Shown here one piece after another: positions 17,201 through 28,587 of a stretch of 33,488 bases of DNA. Position 1 is the first letter of the stretch; the number at the start of each line of letters is the position of its first letter. The position numbers and the translations under genes were made by a program. The notes below the pieces were generated by a model. It did not search any database. It saw only the letters and a program-made list of their open reading frames with translations, and had not been told where the DNA came from. The stretch lies in the NCBI RefSeq assembly GCF_903853455.1, contig NZ_CAINTR010000030.1, positions 1-33,488 on the forward strand, read 5' to 3'. This stretch comes from an uncultured Magnetospirillum sp. (GTDB lineage Bacteria; Pseudomonadota; Alphaproteobacteria; Rhodospirillales; Magnetospirillaceae).

Positions 17201-18018
17201 CGCCGCGCCAGGATCCACGACAGCAGCACCGCCGCGACGACGGCGAGGAGATAGGCGGTCACCACAAGTCCGAACCCTTCCGGCATGGTCCGCCGCTCGG
17301 TCAGGCTCAGGCGGAAGCGGCCCGCCACGTCACCCAGGGCGACGGCGCGTTCGGCCGAGGTGAGGTCGCCGCCGGCGGACGGGGCGGCGACACCATCGGG
17401 ATCCGCCATCAGCCGCAGGCTACCCGCGCTTTCGCCGGCGAGATTGGCAAGCACGCTGGAAACATCCAGCGAGGCGGCGACATAGCCCTCGGCATGGCCG
17501 GTGCCGGGGTATTGGACAGGCTGTAGCGTCAGCAGCCGCGGCGCGCCGTCCTCCCTCCACAAGATGACGGTCTGGGCCGCCTCGGTGGCGAACAGGGCCG
17601 CCATCTGCGGCAGGTCGGCATAGCATTCGGGGGTCCTTCCGTTGCGGCCGACCAGCGGCCGGCCGTGGACGTCGCACAAGGCGATGGCGTGCGGCTCGGT
17701 CACCGGCAGCCGGTAGCTGCCGAGGAAGGGTTTGAGGTAGGTGTCGCGCTCATGCGAGTCGAGCAGTGACGTGGTCATCACCGGATTGGTCGCCAGATCG
17801 GCGCTGTTGCGTACGAAGACCTCGATGCGGGCGGCCAGTCGCTCGGCCATATGATCCAGCCGGTGCTTCAGGTCCCGGTCTTGTTGCTGGCGCAGCAGCC
17901 ACAGGCTGCCGGCGAAGGCGATGACGCAGAGCAGCAGGCTGGCGAACAGAAGGCTGAGTACCGCCTGGGCGGCGACCCGGCGGCTGAAGCTCTCCTCGAT
18001 CCAGCCCCGCCAGCCCAT
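14278..18018 (-). CDS. multi-PAS membrane sensor histidine kinase
   Basis: This encodes 1246 aa from the ATG at 18018; the frame opens at 18084, but the residues before MGWRGWIEESF look non-native. Helix 1 is near 20-42, followed by a periplasmic sensor to ~235, helix 2 (TAYLLAVVAAVLLSWILARR) and a HAMP linker. Then come five PAS domains in tandem, a coiled coil, HisKA with the His in YVASHDLRQPLR, and an ATPase domain (QNLIGNAIKYRAPER, DNGIGIAP, GTGIGLAV). PAS 2 and PAS 5 share the EQSPVSVV-x-PDG-x-I-x-YVNA signature and look like an internal duplication. It is the first gene of the kinase-kinase-receiver operon. The kinase core is paralogous to that of the 998-aa kinase. Soluble PAS ligands or cofactors cannot be told from sequence. 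Confidence 0.92.
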   Translation of the reverse strand: MGWRGWIEESFSRRVAAQAVLSLLFASLLLCVIAFAGSLWLLRQQQDRDLKHRLDHMAERLAARIEVFVRNSADLATNPVMTTSLLDSHERDTYLKPFLGSYRLPVTEPHAIALCDVHGRPLVGRNGRTPECYADLPQMAALFATEAAQTVILWREDGAPRLLTLQPVQYPGTGHAEGYVAASLDVSSVLANLAGESAGSLRLMADPDGVAAPSAGGDLTSAERAVALGDVAGRFRLSLTERRTMPEGFGLVVTAYLLAVVAAVLLSWILARRMGQRLTMPLVELSNTARRIAEEGATSRMAPVEGRDEIAMLAVAFNTMLATLQRSRGHLEVQVADRTRALNEALADVQRSEERYRSLFSGSKVAMLLIDPDDDSIVDANRMAAAYYGWDVDTLKTMSMSRINTASPDDVAVEMARATQEGRDYLFFRHRLASGEIRDVEVHSGPVASDSKTLLLSLIHDVTDRIRLERERQRLATAIEQSPVSVVVTSPDGTIDYVNAAFSRVTGYSRDEAIGQNPRLLKSGETTEEEYQAIWAQLAGGQPWSGTFRNLRKDGSAYWEQARIFPIMDETGTLSHYVGIKEDITERKHAEEVIQTLNRSYQDVLSAASEVAIIATAPDGIITVFNRGAEKMLGYSAWEVVGTETPALFHIAEEIDARATELDAELTIPVRGFATFIRKAELEGSEKREWTYRRKDGGHITVSLVVTPVYSSPDEITGYLGVAIDITERRNVEHRLTESEQRFRTLVEGTTDWVWETDDQHRFSWFSPSFDIILGQPATVQLGKRRWDVASERHEIDVEIWQAHMEDLSARRSFRDFRYWLRLADGNAKWISISGSPRFDDSGNFLGYRGIGTDITFEAASALRLKMLSTVVEQSPVSVVITNPDGVIEYVNAHFTTITGYTAHEAIGQRASLISSGETPYSTYAELWATITDGRQWRGEFKNRKKNGVFHWEVVAISPVINDAQQIVHYVSVKEDITFRKEAETRISEANQALELQAQQLQTVNAELEQFAYVASHDLRQPLRMVTSYLALIERRLGGELNEDLRTFFDFAINGARRMDRLILDLLEYSRTGRCNIPFAPVRLADTLADSLANLEVAVAEAGAVVTIAEDLPTVLGERLDLTRLFQNLIGNAIKYRAPERAPRVGVTCCVEDGEWIVTVCDNGIGIAPADRDRAFKIFQRLVANGAYEGTGIGLAVCKKIVENHGGRIWIEDGQTEGTCFRFTLPMTGQPVQESSDASSLESIDV

Positions 18019-18205
18019 GGCCCTACATCCGTACCAGGGGTGTGGCGCCGATGGCGGAATCAGTCCGGACTGTGGTGCCCTCACCCGGGCTCTGGACTTT
18101 CATTGCGCTTCGCATGCCCCCCTCGTCAGCTTGGCCGATGCGGCCTTGCTCCCCCATCGATTGAAGATCGTCACAGTGCGCGAGTCTCATCTTTAGTATA
18201 CAGAC

Positions 18206-18268
18206 TTTTGTCATATGATCCAGGTTACTACATTCTTGTGAATGATAATTTCAGATAGAATGACAAAA
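18206..18268. promoter_or_regulatory. 9-bp inverted repeat, candidate regulator site
   Basis: TTTTGTCAT at 18206-18214 and its exact inverse ATGACAAAA at 18260-18268 are 45 bases apart in the AT-rich part of the divergent region. The spacing is about four to five helix turns, so looping by one regulator is possible. No known motif was recognised. Confidence 0.3.
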
Positions 18269-18419
18269 TTGTAAATGTACGAATTTAAAAGCACAGGGCG
18301 GCTCAAAATGGCTGGAATGCTAGCCTATTGATTGAGATTGGTGTGGCCCCCGGGGGGCAGCCCCGGGGCGGGCATAATAGCTTCTTCGTGATGGGTGTTA
18401 TACTTTAGATTAGGTGTGG

Positions 18420-18448
18420 GGATGTGCTGGCCACATCCAGGTCAGCAC
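18420..18448 (+). promoter_or_regulatory. two mutually exclusive hairpins
   Basis: Hairpin A pairs GGATGTG (18420-18426) with CACATCC (18432-18438) around a 5-base loop. Hairpin B pairs GTGCTG (18424-18429) with CAGCAC (18443-18448). They share bases 18424-18426, so only one can form. They lie ~300 bases upstream of the c-di-GMP phosphodiesterase gene. A leader-RNA switch is possible but unproven. Confidence 0.25.
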
Positions 18449-18746
18449 TACGGCAATAGGATGCGAAGCAGGGGGAGTGTCGCCAAGGAAAGAGGTGGTT
18501 CGGTTCATTAGGAAATGTCTCTTCAGACTCGGCCGAGTATTCCGTCTGACCCGTTGGTTCATGTTTCCGGATGCAAGAGACTCATTCCGTATTCTCGGAG
18601 GTGTTTGTTTGAGTTACCATGGCGTCGGATTAGGCCTGCTGGACGCCAATCTGGGAAATGTGGATTTTTGTAGATTGTAATCACTACAAGATCAGTTGAT
18701 TGCGGCTGTTTGTTGCGTCACCAGTTTTCTCGATTGGAGTTCGGGT

Positions 18747-20978
18747 ATGCCGAGCAATTCCACGGACCATGGCGATCCGCTGATCGCGATTGAAGCCGAC
18801 GAGGCTCCGGATGCCTTGGCGAAAGCCCATGTGTTGGCGCCATGGCGACTTTTAGTGATCGACGACGACGACGAGGTTCACCGGGTCACGCGCTTCGCCC
18901 TCCGAGGTGTCGAGATCGAAGGGAGGGCGCTGGAACTCCTGCATGCTCATTCCGCCCGCGAGGGAGAGGATATTCTCCGGCGCGAGCGGGACATCGCCTG
19001 CATCCTGCTTGACGTGGTCATGGAGCCGCCCGATGCCGGGCTGTCCCTGGTGCAGGTGATTCGCGAGGTCATCGGCAACACGATGGTGCGGATCATCCTT
19101 CGTACCGGCCAGCCGGGGCAGGCTCCCGAACTCGATGTGGTCCAGCGCTACGACATCAACGACTACAAGCAGAAGTCGGAACTCAGCAACACTAGGCTGC
19201 TCACCACCCTGATCGCCGCCTGCCGGTCCTATCAACAACTCTATTCCATCGAGGCGAACCGGCGCGGCCTGCGCATGATCATCGACGCGACCCGCAACCT
19301 GATGGAGGAGACCAACCTCAAGCGGTTGAGCGCCGGGGTCCTGACCCAGGCGTGTTCGATCCTCGATATTCCGACCGAGGGCGCGGTCTGCCTGAGAAAG
19401 GGAGCCGACGACGACCTGCGGGTGCTGGCGGCGGCCGGCAAGTACCATGACCTTTCCGGCCTGAAGGTCGCCGACATTTCCGACCAAGCCATCCGCGATT
19501 TTCTGGTGAGCATGTTCGCCGCGCGGAAAACCACGGCCTGCGAGGACGGCAAGTCGAGCCTGTACACCGCCTTGCCGTCAGGCGACGAGGTGGTGGTCCA
19601 TGTGGATCACCCCCATCCGCTTCCCGAGATCGAGCAGAGCCTGCTGGAGGTCTTCGCCTCCAACGTCTCGGTGGGGATGCGGAACGCGGAACTGTTCGAG
19701 CAGGTTGAGAAGCTGGCCTATCGCGACCGCCTGACCAACCTGCCGAACCGGACCAGCTTCGGTAACGAGATCCGACGGATGATCGTGGCGGGAGCCGGAT
19801 TCGCCGTCGCCGTCGCCGACCTCAATCGCTTCAACACCGTCAACAGCGGGCTGGGCCACTCGTTCGGCGACCGGATGATGACCGAAGTAAGCCGGTTGCT
19901 GTCGAGCGTGAGCGAGGCCAACGGCATCTATGTGGCGCGGCTGCATTCGGATGTGTTCGGCCTGGTCATTCCCGCCGCTTCGGTGACGGAGGCCAAGGCC
20001 AGCCTGAGCCGTGTTCATGCCGTCTTGAGCGGGCTGCTGGACCTGGACGAACATGCCGTCTGCCTGTCGGTGTCCATCGGGGCCGCCATGTATCCGGCTG
20101 ATGGCGATCTCGCCCAGGATCTGTACCGGTGCGCCGACATGGCGCTACGCCAGGCGAAGGCTCTCGGGCTTGGCCAGACCTCGTTCTATGCCCGTGGCAT
20201 GGGGGAAATACTGCGCGGCCGCCTGGAGATGATCTCCCAATTGAGGAAGGCCTTCGTCGCCCGGGATCTGCGCGTCTTTTTCCAGCCGCAAATCCAGTTG
20301 ACGAGCGGGACATGCGTCGGGGGCGAGGCGCTGTTGCGCTGGCCGTTGCCCGGCGGCGGTTTCATCTCTCCCCTGGAATTCGTGACCGCGGCCGAGGATT
20401 CCGGGCTGATCCACGATGTCGGATTCTGGGTCCTGGAGGAAACCTGCAAATGGTTGAATCGCTGGTCGGCCAGCCATAGGCGCGACCTGCGGCTCGCCCT
20501 CAACATCTCGGCCATTCAATTCCGCCAGCCCGGCTATTCCGAGCGCTTGATCGACGCGGTCGCCGCCGCCGGGGTCGATCCCAAGGGGCTGGAACTGGAA
20601 ATCACCGAATCGTGCCTGCTGGACGATGCGGAGTCCATCATTTCCCAGCTTCACGACTTCCGGGGCAAGGGCATGCGCACCGCTCTCGACGACTTCGGCA
20701 CCGGCTATTCCTCGCTGGGTCGGCTCCGCCATCTGCCGATCGACACGCTGAAGATCGACCGTACCTTCGTCTCCGACATCTGCAACTCCACCGAAAGCCA
20801 CAATATCGCCGAAACCATCGTGCGCATGGGGCACCTGATGAGCAAGGAGGTCGTGGCGGAAGGGGTGGAGACCGCCGAGCAGGCTGCCAGCCTGCGGGCT
20901 ATCGGTTGCGAGTTCGGCCAGGGCTATCTGTTCTCGCCGGCCGTGCCGCCGGAGGAGTTTAGCCGCTTCTTGACCTGA
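18747..20978 (+). CDS. REC-DUF3369-degenerate GGDEF-EAL protein, probable c-di-GMP phosphodiesterase
   Basis: This encodes 743 aa from the ATG at 18747, with GGAG 7 bases upstream. A receiver domain at ~33-150 has the acidic pocket IDDDDE, phosphoacceptor D89, T120 and K141. A DUF3369-type domain follows at ~165-325. The GGDEF domain (~325-480) has HSDVF at 400-404 in place of the GGDEF active-site loop, so it should not make c-di-GMP. The EAL domain (~490-740) keeps E527 in EALLRW, the LNIS Asn, E621 in EITES, DDFGTG at 648-653, K669, E705 and Q725, so it should hydrolyse c-di-GMP. Output is probably controlled by receiver phosphorylation. It starts a three-gene operon; the next gene is a histidine kinase 36 bases downstream. 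Confidence 0.93.
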   Translation: MPSNSTDHGDPLIAIEADEAPDALAKAHVLAPWRLLVIDDDDEVHRVTRFALRGVEIEGRALELLHAHSAREGEDILRRERDIACILLDVVMEPPDAGLSLVQVIREVIGNTMVRIILRTGQPGQAPELDVVQRYDINDYKQKSELSNTRLLTTLIAACRSYQQLYSIEANRRGLRMIIDATRNLMEETNLKRLSAGVLTQACSILDIPTEGAVCLRKGADDDLRVLAAAGKYHDLSGLKVADISDQAIRDFLVSMFAARKTTACEDGKSSLYTALPSGDEVVVHVDHPHPLPEIEQSLLEVFASNVSVGMRNAELFEQVEKLAYRDRLTNLPNRTSFGNEIRRMIVAGAGFAVAVADLNRFNTVNSGLGHSFGDRMMTEVSRLLSSVSEANGIYVARLHSDVFGLVIPAASVTEAKASLSRVHAVLSGLLDLDEHAVCLSVSIGAAMYPADGDLAQDLYRCADMALRQAKALGLGQTSFYARGMGEILRGRLEMISQLRKAFVARDLRVFFQPQIQLTSGTCVGGEALLRWPLPGGGFISPLEFVTAAEDSGLIHDVGFWVLEETCKWLNRWSASHRRDLRLALNISAIQFRQPGYSERLIDAVAAAGVDPKGLELEITESCLLDDAESIISQLHDFRGKGMRTALDDFGTGYSSLGRLRHLPIDTLKIDRTFVSDICNSTESHNIAETIVRMGHLMSKEVVAEGVETAEQAASLRAIGCEFGQGYLFSPAVPPEEFSRFLT

Positions 20979-21014
20979 GCGCGGCATCTAGCTTGACCGT
21001 CTGGGGGGAACACC

Positions 21015-22296
21015 ATGCCATTCCAACTCTTCGGCCTCGAAGGCCTGGCTCCCCACGGCACCTGCTTGCTGTGGATCAGCGAGCTGTTTTGGACCCATGC
21101 CGCCTCGGATGCCCTCATCTCGGCCGCTTATGCGTCCATCAGCATTTCGATGATCCTGGTCATACGAAAGCGCGAGGACGCACTGCTGCGCCGGGTGGGG
21201 GCCTTCTTCGCCGCGTTCATCCTGGTCTGCGGCAGCAGCCATGCCATGGATATCTGGACGCTGTGGTTTCCCGATTACGGCGCCCAGGCCCTGGTCAAGG
21301 TCGCCACCGCGACGGTTTCGGTTATGACGGCGATCCTGCTGTGGCCGTTGATGCCGCGTATCCTGGCGCTTCCCAGCATCGCCCAGCTCGAGGCCGCCAA
21401 CACGGCGCTGAATGTGGAGATCGCCGAGCGCCGGCAGGCCGAGGTGAGGTTGGCCGCCTATGCGGACGAGTTGAAGCGCAGCAACCGTAACCTGGAACAG
21501 ACCCTGAGCCGGCTGGACCAGACCCGGACCCAGCTTCTGCACTCGGAAAAGATGGCGTCCCTGGGTGGGCTGGTGGCCGGGATCGCCCACGAGATCAACA
21601 CGCCGGTCGGCAATGGCATCACCGTCGCCAGCAGCCTGACGGAACTGGTCAAGCGCTTCCGCCTCCGCATCGAGGGCGAGGCGATCAAACGGTCGCATCT
21701 GGAGACTTTCGCCGCCGACGTGGAGGAGGCGGCGGGGTTGCTGTCGACCAATCTCGAGACCGCCGCCGGGCTGGTTCAAAGCTTCAAGCAAGTCGCCGCC
21801 GACCAGACCTCGTCGCAGCGGCGCCGGTTCGACCTTGGCGAGACCATGGACGAGATCGTCGCCACCCTTCGCCCCCGTTTCAAACGCACCTCATTTGCCA
21901 TCGAGATCGGCATTCCTCCGGGTATCGTCATGGAGAGCTATCCCGGCCCTCTGGGCCAGGTCGTCACCAATCTGGTGACCAACTCCCTGCTCCACGCCTT
22001 CGAAGGGCGGGAGCGAGGCACGATGACCTTGACGGCCGCCATGGTGGGGGGGGAGCGGGTGACGATCTGCTACGGCGACGATGGTGTCGGCATCCCGCGC
22101 GAGCTGCGGGAGCGGGTCTTCGAACCGTTCTTCACCACCCGCCAGGGGAGTGGTGGTACCGGCCTTGGTCTCCATGTCGTCTACAACATCATCACCAATG
22201 TGCTGGGTGGTTCCATCACGCTGCAATCGGCCGTTGGAGAAGGCGTGAAATTCATCATCGACGTGCCCCTGACCGCTCCAACCCTGGTGCAGAGCA

Positions 22297-22304
<8 letters not shown>
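21015..22304 (+). CDS. histidine kinase with ETR1-like (ethylene receptor) membrane sensor domain
   Basis: This encodes 429 aa from the ATG at 21015, preceded by GGGGGA. The first ~120 residues form three membrane helices. They align without gaps to the plant ETR1 ethylene-binding domain at a constant +7 offset: D32, Y39, I42, I69, C72 and H76 match ETR1 D25, Y32, I35, I62, C65 and H69; C65 and H69 hold the Cu(I) cofactor. ETR1 P36 is Ser43 here. A coiled coil (~120-175) leads to a HisKA domain with H192 in GIAHEINTPVGN, and an ATPase domain ends in GTGLGLHVVYN. There is no PAS, GAF or receiver, so it must phosphorylate another protein; both neighbours carry receivers. The family similarity is from memory of ETR1 and cyanobacterial homologues. 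Ethylene as ligand is inference; copper or another small molecule is possible. Confidence 0.88.
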
Positions 22305-25896
<3,592 letters not shown>

Positions 25897-25907
25897 GCTC
25901 GAAGCTC

Positions 25908-26681
25908 CTAGAGAAAGGCCAGAACCGCCTCGGCGAAGCGCTCCGGCGTCTCGATGTTGGACAGATGAGGGGCCGGCAGCTCCACATACCGCGCACCTTC
26001 GATGCGCCCGGCCAGGAAGCGGCCATCCTCCGGCGGGGTGGCGGTGTCGTCGGTGCCGGCGATGACCAGGGTGGGAACCCGGATCCGCCCGACGTGGTCG
26101 CGGAAATCCATGTCGCGGATGGCGGCGCAACTGGCGGCATAGCCGGCGGCGGGGCAGGCCCGCAGCAGGGCCGCCACCCGCTCGACCCGGTCGGGGGCGG
26201 CGGCCCGGAAATCGGCGGTGAACCAGCGTTCCAGCACCGGCAGGGTGACGGCCGCCATGCCGTCTTGCTCCACCTGGGCGATGCGGTTGTTCCACAACTC
26301 GGCGCTGCCGATCTTGGCGGCGGTGTTGCTCAGCACCAGCCGCTCCAGCCGCTCGGGCGCGTTGATGCCCAGCCAGAGTCCGACCATGCCGCCCATGGAC
26401 AGGCCGCAATGATGCGCCCGCGCGATGCCGAGGCCGTCCAGCAGGCCCAGAACGTCGCGGCCCAGGCGGTCGATGCCGTAGCCGGTGGGCGACACCACCG
26501 AACCGCCATGGCCGCGACAGTCGTGGCGCAGCACCCGGAAGCGCCGGCTGAAGGCCTCCACCTGCGGCTGCCACAGCTCCAGGTCGGTGCCCAGCGAATG
26601 GGTCAGCACCAGCACCGGCGCGTCGGCGGGGCCATCGAAGCGGTAGTGGAAACGTTCCCCATGAATGTCGATCTCGGGCAT
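25908..26681 (-). CDS. pcaD: 3-oxoadipate enol-lactonase
   Basis: This encodes 257 aa from the ATG at 26681, two bases after the pcaB stop. It is an alpha/beta hydrolase that opens 3-oxoadipate enol-lactone to 3-oxoadipate. The oxyanion region is LTHSLGTDLELW, the nucleophile elbow is GLSMGGM (S95), the acid is Asp at ~211 in AGTDDTATP, and the catalytic His is H239 in APHLSNIE. Length and motifs fit PcaD closely. The reading frame continues upstream through the antisense of pcaB, so the short start is chosen for its operon position and the conserved MPEIDIHG start. Confidence 0.95.
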   Translation of the reverse strand: MPEIDIHGERFHYRFDGPADAPVLVLTHSLGTDLELWQPQVEAFSRRFRVLRHDCRGHGGSVVSPTGYGIDRLGRDVLGLLDGLGIARAHHCGLSMGGMVGLWLGINAPERLERLVLSNTAAKIGSAELWNNRIAQVEQDGMAAVTLPVLERWFTADFRAAAPDRVERVAALLRACPAAGYAASCAAIRDMDFRDHVGRIRVPTLVIAGTDDTATPPEDGRFLAGRIEGARYVELPAPHLSNIETPERFAEAVLAFL

Positions 26682-26683
26682 GG

Positions 26684-28024
26684 TCAGCCTCGCCGGGCGC
26701 GGTAGCTGGCGAGAACGCGCTCGATCATCGCCTCGGCCATGCCGCAGGCGCCGGCGGGATCGAACAGGCGGTCGAAATCGGCGGCGCTCAGCTGGGCGGT
26801 GATGTCGGGGGTGGCTTCGAGAACCCGGCGCAGGGAACGGCCCTGGCGCGCCGCCTGCTCGCAGGCCTGTTCCACCAGATCGTGGGCGGGGCGGGCGCCC
26901 AGGGTGGGAGCCAGCGCCATGGCGATGGCGGCGGCGAAGACGCCGCCGCCGGTGGCGTCCAGATTGTCGTGCATGCGGATGGCGTCCACCCGAAGACCGC
27001 TCAGGACGGCAATCATCTGGTTCAGCGCCCCCGAGGCGACGCGGCAGATCTCGGGCAGGGTCTCCCACTCGGCGTGCCAGCCGCCCAGGCCGCGCTCGTG
27101 CTCCTGCACCATGGCCGACAGCATGGTCGCCACCAGACCGGGAACGCGGGTCGCCGCCGCCAGGGTGACGGCGCAGCCGACCGGATTGTGCTTGTGGGGC
27201 ATGGTGGAGGAGCCGCCTCGACCATGGGCGGCCGGCTCGAACGCCTCGGCCACCTCGGTTTGCATCAGCAGCGAGACGTCGCGGGCGATCTTGCCCAGGG
27301 TGCCGGTCAGCAGGCCGAGCATTGTCGCCAGTTCGGCCAGACGGTCGCGGTGACCATGCCAGGGCAGGTCGGGACAGCCGAGGCCCAACTCCTCGGCCAT
27401 CAGATTCGCCACCTTCATCCCGTCGCCGCCCAGGGCCGCCAGGGTGCCGGCGGCACCGCCCAACTGCACCACCAGCAGGCGCGGCCGCAGCTCCCGCATG
27501 CGGGTGCCATGGCGCAGGGCCGCGTCGAGCCAGCCGGCCGCCTTGAGGCCCAGCGTCACCGGCTGGGCCTGTTGCATCAGGGTGCGGCCCGCCATCAGGG
27601 TGGCGCGGTGCTGGTCGGCCAACTCGGCCAGAATATCGTCCAGGCGGTCGAGATCGCGTTCGAACAGCGTCAGCGCCGCTCGCAGTTGCAAGATCAGGCC
27701 GGTGTCGATGGCGTCCTGGCTGGTGGCGCCCCAGTGGACGTAACGCCCGGCTTCGGTACCGGCCAGATCGGTCAACTGACGCACCAGGGGGATGGCGAGG
27801 TTGCCGGCCCGCGCCGCCGCCTGTGCCAGATCCACCGCGTCGATCAGGTCGGCCCGGCCCGCCACCGAGATGGAGACGACGGCGGATTCGGGAATGATTC
27901 CCGCCTTGGCCTCGGCCCGCGCCAGCGCCACCTCGAAGTCGAGCATGCCCTGCAATCGGCCCCGGTCGGAGAACAGTTCGGCCATCTCGGCGGAGGCAAA
28001 CAGCGGATCCAGCAGATCGGACAT
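26684..28024 (-). CDS. pcaB: 3-carboxy-cis,cis-muconate cycloisomerase
   Basis: This encodes 446 aa in the fumarase/aspartase superfamily, with the signature GGSSTMPHKHNPVGC. The N-terminal LLDPLFASAEMAELFSDRGRLQGMLDFEVALARAEA and HWGATSQDAIDTG segments are typical of PcaB. It lactonises 3-carboxymuconate, made by PcaGH, to 4-carboxymuconolactone. The gene lies 17 bases after pcaG and 2 bases before pcaD. The C-terminal region is close to the length of other alphaproteobacterial PcaB proteins. Confidence 0.96.
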   Translation of the reverse strand: MSDLLDPLFASAEMAELFSDRGRLQGMLDFEVALARAEAKAGIIPESAVVSISVAGRADLIDAVDLAQAAARAGNLAIPLVRQLTDLAGTEAGRYVHWGATSQDAIDTGLILQLRAALTLFERDLDRLDDILAELADQHRATLMAGRTLMQQAQPVTLGLKAAGWLDAALRHGTRMRELRPRLLVVQLGGAAGTLAALGGDGMKVANLMAEELGLGCPDLPWHGHRDRLAELATMLGLLTGTLGKIARDVSLLMQTEVAEAFEPAAHGRGGSSTMPHKHNPVGCAVTLAAATRVPGLVATMLSAMVQEHERGLGGWHAEWETLPEICRVASGALNQMIAVLSGLRVDAIRMHDNLDATGGGVFAAAIAMALAPTLGARPAHDLVEQACEQAARQGRSLRRVLEATPDITAQLSAADFDRLFDPAGACGMAEAMIERVLASYRARRG

Positions 28025-28041
28025 GGGGTGCGCCTTTTGCT

Positions 28042-28587
28042 TTACAGGTCGAAGAACACCGTCTCGGTCTCGCCCTGCATGATGACATTCCAGATCAGCA
28101 GAGCGGGTTCGGATGGCGAGGCTCGGGCGATCAAGGTTCTCCGCCGGGCCGGCTCGACCCGCGCCAGGATCGGATCCTCGGCGTTGGCGGGCTCGTCGGG
28201 GAAATACATCCGGGTCGTCACCCGTTTCAGCAGGCCGCGCATGCCGATGGACAGCAGCAGATGCGGCGCTTGCAGCGTACCGCCGGGACCGGCGACCCGT
28301 CCTGGTTTGATGGTGGAAAAGCGAAACCCGCCGTCATCGCCCGAGGGAATGCGGCCGAAGCCGCGAAAGCCGTCACCGGCTTCGGGATAGTGGCCTTGCG
28401 AATCGGCCTGCCAGACCTCGATCAGGGCGTCGTTGATGGGCTGGCCGTCGCCGTCGAGGATCCGGCCGGCGATGGTGACCCGCTGGCCGGCAACCTCCGG
28501 CCCGGCGATGGCGGCATTGTCGGCCCAGGACAGTCCGATATGGAAATAGGGGCCGACGGTCTGCGAGGCGGTGGCGACGAGGCTCAT
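28042..28587 (-). CDS. pcaG: protocatechuate 3,4-dioxygenase alpha subunit
   Basis: This encodes 181 aa and starts within the pcaH stop codon (ATGA overlap), so synthesis of the two subunits is coupled. The start (ATASQTVGPYFHIGLSW) is the classic PcaG N-terminus, and DALIEVWQADSQGHYP matches the intradiol dioxygenase fold. As expected for the alpha subunit, the iron-binding Tyr and His set is not complete; it helps shape the active site held by PcaH. The holoenzyme cleaves protocatechuate to 3-carboxy-cis,cis-muconate. Confidence 0.96.
   Translation of the reverse strand: MSLVATASQTVGPYFHIGLSWADNAAIAGPEVAGQRVTIAGRILDGDGQPINDALIEVWQADSQGHYPEAGDGFRGFGRIPSGDDGGFRFSTIKPGRVAGPGGTLQAPHLLLSIGMRGLLKRVTTRMYFPDEPANAEDPILARVEPARRRTLIARASPSEPALLIWNVIMQGETETVFFDL

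Larger units (their letters stand above)
18019..18746. other. 728-bp divergent intergenic region
   Basis: This gap separates the leftward kinase operon from the rightward c-di-GMP signalling operon. From 18185 to 18330 it is AT-rich and holds a 9-bp inverted repeat, plus a TATACT-like -10 on the - strand at 18195-18200 without a good -35. A GC-rich block of C and G runs lies at 18345-18373. Two overlapping, mutually exclusive hairpins lie at 18420-18448. A frame at 18414-18680 has a GTG start, no ribosome binding site and no recognisable product, so I do not call it. The rest shows nothing clear. Confidence 0.55.

Noticed and set aside
18345-18373. GC-rich block of alternating C and G runs as a terminator
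   Set aside because: Several short stems are possible but none has a T tract, and it is over 300 bases from any gene end.
18440-18500. Possible GEMM-type c-di-GMP riboswitch (GGCAATAGGATGCGAAGC)
   Set aside because: It resembles part of the GEMM core but lacks the P1b hairpin, the GGGACGCAAAGCC receptor order and the second stem.
18414-18680. 88-aa frame before the c-di-GMP gene
   Set aside because: It has a GTG start without a ribosome binding site, no recognisable family and atypical codon use; the hairpins at its start argue for non-coding DNA.
25897-26574. Upstream extension of the pcaC frame
   Set aside because: The extra residues are an antisense/offset reading of pcaD; the ATG at 25896 has a good ribosome binding site and the family start.
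25965-28390. Long + strand frames (246 aa and 502 aa) opposite pcaD and pcaB
   Set aside because: They are shadow frames with His/Gln/Gly/Val composition opposite highly conserved genes.
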